A stretch of DNA of 26,186 nt from Paraglomus occultum (taxonomy: Eukaryota; Glomeromycota; Glomeromycetes; Paraglomerales; Paraglomeraceae), in contig CAJVPJ010000404.1 of NCBI GenBank assembly GCA_910592205.1, positions 1 through 26,186 of the forward strand, read 5' to 3'. Numbering within the stretch: the first letter of the stretch is position 1; each line of letters opens with the position of its first letter. Positions 11,187 through 23,100 of the stretch are shown one piece after another. Made by a program: the position numbers and the translations under genes. Under the pieces are notes generated by a model. That model had not been told where the DNA came from. It saw nothing but the letters and a program-made list of their open reading frames with translations, and searched no databases.

Positions 11187-14038
11187 TGTGAAACGTGTTG
11201 ACGTTGTTTTGTTTGTAAATAACAAGTTTTATGGAGACAGGGTTCTTGGCAAGTGAATGAAAGACTGAGAAGTAGTAGGAAAACCGTCAATAAGGGTATT
11301 ATATAGAATACGCAAGCCTAGAGATTGACAAGTTTGTAATCTTAATAAATGCCCAGGTCTTGAAATTGCCTACTTCAACCGACTTTGATCACCCAAATTT
11401 ATCGAGAATGGGAAGTTCGGTAATAATATTATCCGAGAAAGTAAACGTACTATACTAATGTGACTAACAATAAGGATTTACGGGGACGTGCATTTACAAA
11501 ATTAACGTCAAATTGCAAGTCGCTGTTCGCATGACTAATCACCAGAGTGTACGTATTAGTCGGAGAAAACACTTGAATTGATTAATGTGGTTTACACTGC
11601 GAATGCTTAACTAGACGCGAGTGTCTGCTCATTTAAGTTGTTTGTTGTATTCTGCACATAACACGACATTGCTTAAACCCGCCAATCAGTATATTTATAA
11701 CATTAAATAAAAGATCATATTAATGACTTCTTCCTTTATTATTTGTAAAAATGACATATTTTCTTTAGGATCTATAATCTAAAAATTAATATATACCTCA
11801 TACAAACGTTTGTTATTGCTATTGTTATACTCAATGATTATTTTTATTAAAACATTTCTTTGAAACAAACACTTTCAAATCTAAACGTCCTTATTCCTCT
11901 TTCTTTGGATATCAGAGTCAATTCGGGGACACTACTCCGATCATGGCTTAGCAATGAAAATTTCTGCGGCCAAGTGCGCCAAGGCGGCGCAGCTTCGATA
12001 CATTGGCTAAAATAGATATTTTGGTCGCTTGGTATTAGTATTAATATGACGGATTACGTTTGATCTAAAGATTTTAGTAAGAATGTCAATATGCCAAGAT
12101 GCAGGCGTATTTAGATTCGGTATAACGAATTGCGTCATTACATTACGTTAAATAACAAACTCCAAGGAATCGAGTAATCCTCTTGGCACAGAGTCATGTG
12201 TAAGGTAAGTTCGTAAGTTTATTATTCTGCGGGACTCGAAAACCCGCAGTTCAATGTTCTCGGCGCAACAAACATATTGTGAATTACATACGGAAATTAT
12301 CCCTGGCAAGATTAAAGAAGAATCATTGCACAAAGACACTTTCCGCAGCAATGAACCAACGGAAATTGATTGCAGTTTATCTACCCACGTTTAATGCAGT
12401 TTCATCCCAATGTGCTGTGCAAATAATGTAACTTCTCACAGGCCCTCCAAATTAATTCTTTGATGTACAAGGACTAATTGTAAACAAAGCAATTCGTAAA
12501 ACTGATCGCGACTTACAATACGTCTCATCATAGCCAACTTCTCTAAATATTACGTGGCTGTATCCTGAAAGTTTTCTGGATGCGTCAGGACATGTTTCAA
12601 GAAGAGATGTTGAATAATAGTGATTTTTTCGATTTATATTTTATTTTCTGCTTCAAATATGCAGTAGCAACCCTGGTAAAGTTACTGTTTACAGTTACAC
12701 GACTTTGGGTAATACATTCATGCTTTTTTTGTTTGTACAATAGTAAGTGTAACTTGACGATGAGTTATTAATATTTAAGCGATAGTGTCTCTACAGAACA
12801 AGGGAAAAACTTTTGTATTAAACAGAGACTTGTTTATAATAGTAACAAATCCGTACCTATACTACAGTTATAATCTGTTATCAACACTGTAATGCAATGA
12901 CAAAGTTCGGCCTAATAATAAATATAGCATATTAAGATTATTTATCTTATTTGCACAAGTCGTTCGATTTTGCGAGGAGTCATTATGCAGCATTGTATAT
13001 TTAACTTTATCTCAAGCATAAGCGCTCGAATATGTGATTCTTCAAAACAAGTTCAAAAACGTTATCCCCAACAAGTATTTGGCGAATGCCGCCTTAGTCA
13101 TATAGCAATTCTCCCAGGATTCAGTAAGCGAAAGATAATCGCATGCCGTAAACTGAGAGTCTACAATGGCTCTATTTGCATATTAACTCATCCGGCGGCT
13201 GTAGATATCATGTTTCTGTTTACCGAAAGTTTTCACAAATTGTTATTCTTACTAGTGTGTCAAGTTTTACGCCCGAACTTCGCCCACGCACGTATACATC
13301 AGCTATTTTCGTAGTACTTTTATATATGACTTATGTAAATCTCGAAGATGTTTCTCCTCGTACTTATGTCCTTGACTAATAGAAAAGTATACCATAGCAT
13401 TATATATACACATATATATATATATAACACCATTTAAAGCAAAATACGCTGTAACGAAGAATGTCGTGTTCTCGCCGAACAATTATGGAGCAAACATAGA
13501 CAAAAGTTGTTCGCGCTCGTGGGAAAGGCCATAAGGATGGGCAAAAACCATTTATACAAGTTAAAAAGAATCAAATTATCGAGAACGTTCAAGAGTATCC
13601 CTTGAGATTAGTAATCACGGATCAGATCGGAAAGTAAAGTTATCAAGATGGGGACCCCAGGTCCGGGTCACCAAAAACGGCCATCACGCGAATGCTCCCT
13701 TCCCTATATTCCTATCAAATTCGGAAAAAGTCTACACATGAAAAGGAATGTTTGGAGTGTATCCTTCCGACTTTTCGATCATATGTTTAAATCATACGAT
13801 TTGCAGCAGAGATCACAAGATTTACATTGCAATCATGTTATGTCATACATGGCAAAATAAATCCCCACGTGGTTTATCGCAAGGGAATGGTTGATCGCCA
13901 CATTTCTGCCGTCAAATCAAAATTCTTCTCCCATAGCCAATCGAGGAAGGGGGAATTTAATTTCCCAAATGTCGTGTACTCATTGTTACATTCTTTCATT
14001 ACATTCTCGAGTTACGCGTTTTTTTTAAAATTTAAAAC
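11187..14038. other. Long intergenic region with no recognisable gene
   Basis: About 2.85 kb between the divergent CUE-domain and RPA32 genes. It must hold both promoters. Frames such as 12970-13314 and 13827-14114 (plus) show no known domain and no plausible exon chain. An (AT)n microsatellite lies at about 13401-13426. No tRNA or clear mobile element was found. Confidence 0.5.
13401..13426. repeat. AT dinucleotide microsatellite
   Basis: An alternating T/A run, interrupted once by CAC, in intergenic sequence. Confidence 0.8.
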
Positions 14039-15449
14039 ATGTCTTCAGGTATGTCTCTCTTCACTGTGGGTTTTTTCCTTTCATTTGATACTATTCATGA
14101 TAACCGACGCGTAACGTTTGCAAAGGATACGGTCATGGTTCATACAGACAATCATTTGGTTCGAGCCCGGGGGATCATAGTATCGGTGGCGGCTGGATGT
14201 CCGAGTCGCCTATTAACAATTACTCACCGACCGGAAGCGCCGGTTCCACTCCACAGGTTGTCGTTGAGATCAGTCTTTGTCCAAAAAAAAAGCTTCAATG
14301 ATAAAGTAACACGCGCCTTTGTTGTTATCAGGGCTCTTCTAAACAATACGTTAGGCAGTCGGTGAGACCAGTCACAATAGCTCAGCTATTGTCTGTAGCA
14401 TATGATGCAATTGACTCGACAATTAAGATTGATGGTCAAGAAGTTACAGTGGTTCGTTACGGAAACAAATTTTTGCTGTTAATATTAATGTTGCTTATAA
14501 GAAGGGCTCGCTGACCAATTTAATCTATCACATAGGTGACATTTATCGCATGGATTAGATCTACCAACGAACTTACAACTAATACAAACTACATAATGGA
14601 TGACGGAACCGGTTGTATTGATGTTCGGTATTGGCTTCAAAACGATAAACCAGAAGAGGTATCCAAGCCTAATTTAAGGTACTTATCAAACTGATTTGAA
14701 CGTGATGTGCTTGTCAAGACTAGTATTCGACATTCTGCCTAATACTTCTTTCCCAGTAAAGAGACGTATGCCCGAGTTTTCGGTCAGATGAAAAATTTTA
14801 GAGAAAAACGCCATGTCATTGCATTCTGCGTTAGGCCTGTGACAGATTTCAACGAAATAACACAACACACACTTGAAGTCATTGAAGCACATTTACATGC
14901 AAAACATGGACATCTTGTGAGTGACGGTTTTGCTATTTACGTTTCCGTTTTTCTTATTATTATTATTTACAGTTCCGTTATTTCTTGACGGTTACGGTTA
15001 CGGTCACAGTCACAATCGCAATCGCAGACGCAAACAGATTCGCCCTTCCAATCGCAATCCCAATCATTGTCATCAAAGTTTAGTTATTCATCAATGGGCG
15101 GATACAGTTACAACAGAGACGAAGTATCGGATAGACGAAACAACGATCTGTTTAAGCAACCGTTGCATCGCGAGATTCACGATATAGTAAAGCAGATTCA
15201 ATCAAGGAATGTCATGGATGATGGTGTTGGTGTTAATAAGAAAGAAATTATTGTAAAGCTAAAGAACTCTTATGATGCAAATGTCATCGAGTAAGTATGA
15301 TGCTCTTAGACTAATGATTATTTATTTGTTGAGTATTAACATGTTGGACACGTTTTCTTTGTAGTAATGGTATTCAATGGCTTATCTCGGAAGGACTTTT
15401 GTATGCTACCATTGATGATGATCATGTTAAACTCACAACAGAATCATAA
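14039..15449 (+). CDS. RFA2: Replication protein A 32-kDa subunit
   Basis: Middle subunit (RPA32/RPA2) of the heterotrimeric single-strand DNA binding protein used in replication, repair and checkpoint signalling. Seven exons: 14039-14048, 14126-14256, 14332-14451, 14536-14678, 14757-14916, 15010-15290, 15365-15449; the frame closes to 309 aa. Exon 1 holds only ATG TCT TCA G. The Gly/Ser/Tyr-rich N-terminus, ending in SESPINNYSPTGSAGSTPQ with two Ser-Pro/Thr-Pro-type sites, corresponds to the phosphorylated tail of the family. The OB fold (about residues 58-170) contains VRPVTIAQLLSVAYD, TFIAWIRSTNELTTNTNY and DDGTGCIDVRYW. A Gln/Ser linker follows, then a winged-helix domain (about 220-309) ending LISEGLLYATIDDDHVKLT, which in relatives binds repair partners. 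The exon 6 acceptor is ambiguous: in-phase AG sites end at 15009 and 15027, and an out-of-phase TTTACAG ends at 14972. The gene is convergent with the kinase gene. Confidence 0.94.
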
Positions 15450-15592
15450 ATATCTATTTCATAATATGTGTAAATTCGTGTATGTTCTTTAAATCGATTA
15501 CATTTTATTTGTATCTCGCAAGAAAACGCTCATATTTACATGTTTTCAAAGAGGTATTATTAGAAAGATTCATTACATAGCCTATCGGAATG

Positions 15593-15598
15593 AATAAA
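15593..15598 (+). terminator. AATAAA, candidate polyadenylation signal of RPA32
   Basis: A canonical hexamer 144 nt after the RPA32 stop, only 54 nt before the stop codon of the convergent kinase gene; the two transcripts may overlap at their 3' ends. Confidence 0.4.
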
Positions 15599-15651
15599 TG
15601 TTAATCTATTTCATGGCCATGCTATAATACAAAAGAATATATACTTTTTCT

Positions 15652-17352
15652 TTAGAATTTGGCTCTCTCTGTTGATTTCCGTTTGTTCAAACATTCAGGG
15701 GGGATATGATGATGTTCTTGTGTTAAGACTGATCCGTCTGAACACATCTCTGTACTCTGGAACCAGGGATCAGCCTTAATACTATCAATATCATATCTCA
15801 TGCAAGGATCTGGTTCCAAGATACGATACATCAAGTTTCTACATCCTTTCGGTAACCTCTCAAATGGCTCATATTCATGCAGCGCTCTTTCTTCCAAATA
15901 TGTGATATAATTAGGATCAGTTGAAGCAGCCATACGGAAGGGAATGCCCTGGTAGACCATACAGTAATATACGATGCCGCATGCCCAGACATCGACAAGA
16001 CGCGCGTCATATTCCTTGCCCACCAGAAACAGCTCAGGAGCAATGTATGGCTCTGATCCGCACAAACCAGTAGAAAGGTGCGGATTGCTTTCCCAATGCA
16101 TGCGGAAAACATCTGATACACCAAAATCTGTGATTTTTAAGTGGCCTTTGCCGTCAAGTAACAGATTTTCGGGCTTGATGTCCCTGTAGAAGTGAAACGA
16201 AAAGACGATGCGATTTGAGTAAAAACAATCCATAACCATATACATATACAACACTTGTACGATAAACATATAAGCAGATACATAGAGACGACCAATCAGG
16301 TTGAACTTGCTTACCTATGAGCAACACCCATCGAGTGCAAATATCCAACACCATTGATCAATTGTTTAAAGCAACAGTCGATCTCGACTGGGCTCATGTG
16401 GTTCGATTTTATGGCCAAAAATAAATCACCACCAGAACAATATTCCATGACCTCGCACCAGTTCTGGTTCTCATCCTTTACCAAGTCTACAGTTTTGACA
16501 ATATTCACGTGATGAAGCGAAGAGCTGATACAAAATTCGCTCGCGAGCTTTTTAATGTAATCTTTCTCTGTCTCATTCTTTCTCTTTTTTCGAAATTCCT
16601 AATAGTATTGGAAGAAACCAAGAAAACGTTTGCACACGTCAATAAACGATTGACTGGCGATATTTGGTTGCCGATTCAACACAAAAAATAAAAGCCGCAA
16701 CGTTTTCGGTAGGAAATTTTACCTTTACAGCATAGATTTGTTCACAATCCGTTCCGTCCAACTTGTGCGCAAGCCTTACGACTGCAGTAGCACCTTGTCC
16801 GATACATCCCTTCTCGCACGTGCCATATCTTTGAGCTAATAAGCATTCGTTATCGACATGACTGACAGCTTGGTCATTTTTCGATTTTTGTAATTCGTTC
16901 AGTCTGAGTGAGAGCACTTCCCGAAGGATGGATTTATTTCCCGGAGTTTTAGCAGAGAGAAATACTTTTTTCTCTTCCGTTGTGGCTGAACGTACCGGAT
17001 TGAGATGTAACTTGCTGTTGCTGTTAGTATCCGCATGAAATAGCTTTTGTACGCTGTACAACATAGAAGACTTTCTCTTTGGGGGCGATGCAGAGCTTGT
17101 TGATGATGCAGAACTTGTTGATGAAGCATTCGAGATTGGTACATATGTATTAGTCCTGGTAGAGATTTCTTTGGTTCTCGTGTTTGATGGGGGGGATACA
17201 CTGGGTGGCATCGAGGTGGGACGTTGTCTTGACTTTGATTCGCTATAGCTGTTCGCGTTTAGATTCGAACTGATCAATATTTCATCTGGTGGAATCCGCC
17301 GGACGTTGACGTCTAAGCCGGGTGCCCAGAAATCTGGTGTAAAAGTAATCAT
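15652..17352 (-). CDS. Serine/threonine protein kinase, HAL4/SAT4-like (481 aa)
   Basis: Three exons on the minus strand: 17352-16723, 16598-16315, 16183-15652, with introns of 124 and 131 nt; the frame closes to 481 aa. Residues 1-150 are a Ser/Thr-rich, disordered regulatory region. The kinase domain starts near residue 165 with a glycine-rich loop (GQGATAVVRLA). The ATP-binding Lys is K210 (IYAVK, the last codon of exon 1). The next exon continues EFRKKRKNETEKDYIKKLAS, a block I associate with the fungal HAL4/SAT4/NPR1 subfamily. The catalytic loop is HRDIKPENLL (Asp306), with DFG at 324-326 and an APE motif in PYIAPELF, so the enzyme should be active. Yeast members regulate plasma-membrane K+ and nutrient transporters; that role here is inferred from family. 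The TGA-free tail ends STERAKF. The 3' end is 202 nt from that of RPA32. Confidence 0.9.
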
Positions 17353-18374
17353 TGTGAAATCAAACGAGCCTTACACAAGGATTGAAGAAAAATGTGTTCC
17401 GTAAATAAGATAGAAAAGAGGCGGGTTTTCCAAAGCAAAAGTAGGTGGTAATAAAGGAAAAGTCTATAGAAATGATAATACAAGACAATATAGATAGTAT
17501 ACGCTTGTCAAGATATTTTTGCAAAGTTTCTTCGAGACAGCTTTACTATTATTATTATTAATGAATCGAGAAATAAATCAAACATATAACTAAGAGGGAT
17601 AGATAAATATGATATTAAAAGCAAATTAATATTTTACAAAGTGTTTAGACAAGATGGGGAAGGTCTGTCAACAATACAAATAACAGCTATTATAAGTTTT
17701 CTATGTTTCAAGCTCTGTGCGAGAAAGATTCAAACTGGATTTTTCAACACAAACGCTTTATTGGGTTGTGTTTGTTACTCCTTGCTCCTAATTTTGAACA
17801 GTTGAGGGGAGTGGTATTTATATAAACCGTTATCTTTGATAAGCGGTAAGCAGCGGGATGACATTAATTGGCAATCCTTGCCTTAAATGCAATAATTAGT
17901 ATAATATAAATTTATACATGGCCGATTGGTAAATTGTTTGCTTTAATTTTTTTATATTGGGTTATTAATAACAATTCTTATTATCTCAAAGATCATGTTT
18001 GTGTATCGTGTGGCTTATGCTGTGGAATTGAACTCGTGATGGTCAGCTCACGTAGCTGACCAGACGTTCGGTATGTCGGATGATATCATAAAAGAAAGGG
18101 GGGTGAACGTTTTGAAAATGGGAATGCTCATTTGGCGCTGACAACCCGAATTAAGCCGGGAGTGTACCTGCCTTTTTCGGTAAAACATTCATGATTCTTG
18201 CGCTAAAAACAATTAGATTTATTGGTTCTTCACTCGGCTGCGTCTGTGTCTTATGGTCAAACTCCCCTCTGACATCATTTGATATATATCTTCTCATTCA
18301 CTAATTGTTTATCCATTAAAAATCCCCTTCCCCCTTTTCCATTCTCTTATCTTTCTTAATCTTTACTTTTCCCC
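17353..18374. other. Intergenic region: kinase promoter and desaturase 3' flank
   Basis: About 1 kb with no recognisable coding sequence. It contains a perfect hairpin at 18041-18061, described separately, and a C/T-rich stretch (about 18325-18385) that probably belongs to the desaturase 3' UTR. Confidence 0.5.
18041..18061. other. Perfect 8-bp hairpin (inverted repeat)
   Basis: The arms GGTCAGCT and AGCTGACC flank a 5-nt CACGT loop. It lies 314 nt beyond the desaturase stop. The flank GTTCAATTCC, read on the minus strand, resembles a tRNA T-loop, but no cloverleaf could be built. Confidence 0.6.
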
Positions 18375-19852
18375 TTATTTGTTAAAAAATAAAATTTCCC
18401 CTTCATCTTCGATGAACCGACACTCGCGGAAACTCTTCCACAGAGCCATAAATATGGGTGTATCATCAAAGAGGTAATACGAACCGAGGACTTGAGCAAG
18501 ATGTTTGGTGGCTTCTTCGGCATGGTAATGGGGCATCGTCGAAAAGAAATGATGGGCGACATGTGTCGATGTGATTCGGTGGAATATGCTATCCAGGATC
18601 CCAAAATGACGATCAACTATTTGAAATTTTAGGGAGAAAGGAGGATAGAAAGGGAAAACAATGGGTTAGCGATCAGAGAGTGTTCCAAGCAAGTCTTGCT
18701 GCCAGCAAGTATCCAGGCAATTCCGTTCCCAAGTGTTTGTAACCTGCATTCTCAAAACCCCAACTTGTTGTTCTACACCTCTGCAAGTCCCCAACTCTAT
18801 ATCGGGACCAAATACTCTCTTATCCTTTCCAATTCATCCCGCACAACTCCTCACGCATTCACTACCATTGCAAATTACTCACTTGTGCATGTAGCCCCTT
18901 TAATAAAGTCCCAGAGTTCTCCTCTGTAATGGGGTAATTTGGGATCCGTATGTTGAAGATACGTAATCATCACCAACCAATGGTTGACCACCAGATAAGG
19001 TACCACGTAATATTTGACGACAGTCATGAACGAATATGCATATGTAAAATATCCTAACACGGACAACGTCACTGCGAGACCGATATCCGAAATCACTACA
19101 GATGTATAGTGCTTGGGTTCGAATATGGCCGAGGTGGGAATAAAATGATTGGGCCATCCCGGATATTCTCTTCCTGAAGCATTCACTATCAAGTACATGG
19201 GCCATCCGATTAACTGCTGTCCTATCAAACTTGCCAATTGGAATATCGGTACATCTTCAAAAAACCCTCCCTCCTTGCTTTTCCTTATTCTTTCCATGTC
19301 CTCCTCGCTACCTTTCTTTGGTAGTCCCAATTGGCTTCTAGTTTTTGGTACGAATACTTCATCTTTATATATGTCTCCGTTATGCTTATGATGCCTCGAA
19401 TGCGTCAATCTCCATGCATAGTATGGTACCAGGAGGGCGGAATGCAATACGAGTCCAACAACGTTACAAAGAGTCTTTGAATCACTGAATGATTGATGGC
19501 CACACTCGTGAGCGATGACCCAAATACCCGTAGCGAATGCTCCTTGCCAAAACCAATACAAGGGCCACGCAATATATCTGAGGTAAACCGGTAGATGCGT
19601 ATCGATGTGTGTGGCCAAATAAAAGAGGATGGCAATCGCAGTGAGATCTTTTATGACATAAGAAAATGATCGTAGGGCCGAACGCTGGAAGCAATGGGAT
19701 GGAATAGCTGAACGGATTTGTTTTATGGTGAACGTTGGGGGAATATAGTTGCGTTCGTACTGAACTTTGGGAGAGGCGGAAGAGCGATGATGAAGAGTAC
19801 TCGGCGTAGTATCCGTGGTAGTCGTCGTCGTTTCAGTGTGTGGTGGTGCCAT
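18375..19852 (-). CDS. Delta-12 fatty acid desaturase (oleate to linoleate), 403 aa
   Basis: Membrane di-iron desaturase of the endoplasmic reticulum that puts a Delta-12 double bond into oleoyl lipid, using cytochrome b5. Two exons on the minus strand: 19852-18883 and 18616-18375, separated by a 266-nt intron (the longest coding intron here); the frame closes to 403 aa. All three histidine boxes are present and spaced as in FAD2-type enzymes: HECGH at 115-119, HSRHH at 151-155 and HVAHH at 342-346, the last in exon 2. FTIKQIRSAIPSHCFQRS, VPKTRSQLGLP, TYLQHTDPKLPHY and FRECRFIEDEG resemble Mucoromycota Delta-12 enzymes closely. Hydrophobic segments follow the usual four-to-six helix pattern. 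An omega-3 desaturase is the main alternative, but the text favours Delta-12. The Thr-rich N-terminus is cytosolic. A probable intron lies just upstream of the ATG. Confidence 0.93.
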
Positions 19853-19854
19853 GA

Positions 19855-20151
19855 CTGGAAGAGAACTAGATAAAGTGTGTTGTTAGTCGATAAACCGATT
19901 TAAATGAGAAGGGAGGCTTTTTTTGTTTGTTTGTTTTGGGACGTTATTGACATTTCCAAGTCCATTATTATATCTAATCAATAACTGTGTTCGTTATTAT
20001 TGTTGTTATTATATCGCTCATAGATGCTCTCGCTATTATCTGTGATTTCGATCAACGATCTGATAATGGTTGTAATTTCCATCCATCTATTTCTTTGTAC
20101 AAATGCAGTCGGCTTTTTCCTCAATTCAAATATTAACGGGTTCATACTCAC
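19855..20151 (-). other. Probable 5'-UTR intron of the desaturase gene (297 nt)
   Basis: On the minus strand a strong donor (GAG|GTGAGT, cut after 20152) and a TCTTCCAG acceptor ending at 19855 sit two bases before the ATG. No long coding frame runs through the interval, so it reads as a leader intron. It is supported only by the splice motifs. Confidence 0.5.
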
Positions 20152-20160
20152 CTCGATGCC

Positions 20161-23100
20161 GAAAACTTGAAAGTAGTCTATTCAGTCTTTTTTTTTACAA
20201 TCATCTATTTATTGTCTGCATTACACAATTATTGGGACGGCATTCAATGGGGAATTGGGGCAGCACAGCGCTGTTTTGAAGAAATAGCTTGCCATTGTGT
20301 GTATTATCAAGTTTTCATTGTCGGTACTTTATTATTATTGATTGATTTATTAATAAGTTAAACAAGTCTTTTTTTTTTAATATGGACCAGTCAAACTCTG
20401 TTGCAATGCATGTGAATACAAACATGTGGTGATTGTTCTGATAGAATATCGCTAATGATTGGTTAAATTTAAATATTTATAGTTAGACTAATAAAACCAC
20501 GGACGCTTTTTTTTTGCATCATATTCGACCGTAGTCGTAACTGTCATGGTTTCAGGGACAAAACCACTCAAGTGCGGATTCCATAAAAGCTAATGCAGAT
20601 TGGTTTTAGCCTCTGCTTAATATGTTGCACCAACTGAAAGTGACACGGAAAAGGAAAGTATGAAGTAGCTGCGTCATCAAGAACCATCTGCTTATGGAAA
20701 AGCTTACGTCCGACAAATTACTCCACATGCCAAAAGGACCCGCGAAATTCACTTAATTCTTTACATTAATGGACGCACCGATCTAATAGATAAGATGGAG
20801 ACTCGGTATCCAGCCCAATACGAATCTAGTCCCTTTAAGGTTAAAAGTTTAACGCCACAGAAATAAGAAATACTTAAATTGCGGGGCGCCACAAATAGCA
20901 ACACTTGTCCCAACAGAGTCCTTCATTTACCAAAGAGTCAAATACCCATAAGCATAACTTAATGGTTATGAATTATGGTTTTTTGAACCATCAAAGCACC
21001 AGGAAAGAATACTTGAATTCAAATAAATTGGTTTTACGTTATGATAAACTTTGTTGGGAATAACAAAATGTGAGTTTCCCTACATTGGTTACGTTTACAA
21101 GAACAACTGATCGTTTGAATTACGCTGGTCATGTAGTAATGAATCATTTAAAACGTTTTACATTGAGTTTTCGAGGTCTTCATTTGGCACACGCGTTTTA
21201 CATTGATATGCTGTAACAATCAAACGAAAGTATATAATAACGGTTTTAGAGTTAAAGTTTGCAGGGTGCCAGAAAATAATGCATAGGTAATGACATGGTT
21301 GCAGAAATAACGAAAGGTTGCCGCAAGTCGTCAAGTACTGCTGATATCGGTAATCGATAGCCTTGTTATTTCTATGACAATTGCGACAATTACTACAGGA
21401 ATTTTGACATGGACCATATCGGACCATATTCGAAATTGAAACACAAATATACTGTTTTGGCAGTCTCTCCAGCATATTCTATGTATTATTTACTCTTGTA
21501 GTCTGTGGTTAGCTAGAAATAAGCCATGCTGCGTGTTTCGCTCATCAAACGCATTATACAGAAAAATAATCGTCGATAACTTTTCCATCAGAGTAGTGAT
21601 TGTTCCTACTCCAGATCTTATCGCGTACGCACAGCTTGGTAATAAAGCACACCGGCATGATACCATGTAAATTGTAGAATCTGACAATATTTCCTGGGCT
21701 CGTGCCAATAAAAAAGTGCGCATAATTATCAACAACGTATTGGATATGTCGAGCTTTATTATATGAAGTACGTACAATAATACATAATTCTAATAGCTTT
21801 GGCGATTTTGACAAGGAAAAAATTTCACTGTCTACGAGGACAATGTTTACGCATTGAAAGTTTAATACACGTTGATTCGTTCTCGAAAGATGTACCATCT
21901 TGCAGTAAAAGCGTTTGATATGAAAAGAATCCCGGTGGAAAAACAGTGGCTTGGTTTGACTTATTCACGTAAAACGTTAGCTAACCTGCATTATAATTGT
22001 CGTCGAAAATCTTGTGCGAGTTTGTTAATTGCGTGATTACTTGATAGAAATTCTATTATAACAAAAAGTACGCTTAGAGGAAACTTGCCGACGGAAGAAC
22101 ATAAACCCATTAGAATACATTCCTGTATCTCGATGATAATAATGTGAATTACCAATACTCTATAATCGTAGTTTTTAGACTGCAATTTAACATTGGTTAT
22201 ATCAAATAAAGTAAAAAGAGAACATATCATTACAATGAAGACAAGAATCGAGCGATGATATTAGTGGCGCAAGTACTTGAAATATATAACAATTACACAG
22301 TCGTTGAGACATTATCTGAAGCCTGTCTTACTATGACGCAAGATTAAGTAATCTCGGATTTTCGAATAAGCAAATCGGTACAAGTTTCGACTTTATGCTA
22401 GGTCTTATTTATATTGTTTCATGTATGGTTATCTTCGTCTATTATGATAACCTTTTATATACTGCTTAGAAATACAAAACTATTATTAAGTAGTATCAAG
22501 ACTATCGATTTAATAATAATGTTAAGTAGGTACTTCTGTTTATTAAATTAATAAAATATCCCTTATTCTGAGATACGTTCAAGCATATTGGTTGGTTTCT
22601 TTTATTATTCACAAATACCTAATTATAATAGCTTGCAAAAGACTTGCCAGTTAATACCCATTATAATAAACTTATTTGACAGTGAAGTTATCTTGATGCA
22701 GATCATCTAATTATATAAGCACGATCACACGACCAAGACTGCATGTGAAACAACCGGTGTTCTAACGCATGAGAAGTTATTTACTACTTATTGCATGCAG
22801 AAGGTATTTCCCAATATTTACTAGCGTCGTAAACAACCACGGATCTTGGGTTTCCGGCTTTCAGTCAATATGACATGATGAAAATTTTCATAACAGCTTG
22901 TAGCCGAGAAAGCTTTAATACCAGCGTAAGCCTGTCAATAGAGTTGTACTCGATAGGTTTCGGTCGCCAAGAAAACATTCTTTGATGCGGTACTCACTTG
23001 TTACACTAGCTCCGTGTTCACCAAAGTGCAGAGTGCATGCTATTCACTGTTATTTACCAGAGCATACACTATTTTTAGGCCGAGTCAAGATTAAGGGGTC

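Noticed and set aside
11187-11225. Upstream extension of the CUE-domain protein
   Set aside because: It would need a TTG start; the ATG at 11186 has a better context and fits the CUE domain start.
12970-13379. Overlapping plus-strand open frames of 114 and 67 codons
   Set aside because: No recognisable domain, mixed composition without codon bias, and no exon chain; best explained as chance frames.
14156-14170. GGTTCGAGCCC resembling a tRNA T-arm
   Set aside because: It lies inside RPA32 exon 2 in the correct protein frame and has no surrounding cloverleaf.
20167-20361. 64-codon hydrophobic plus-strand frame next to the desaturase leader
   Set aside because: It begins at a non-ATG codon and its hydrophobicity follows from T-rich sequence.
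21158-21898. Three overlapping minus-strand frames with Cys-rich or Leu-rich text
   Set aside because: They overlap in different frames, lack domain resemblance and have no convincing splice sites joining them.
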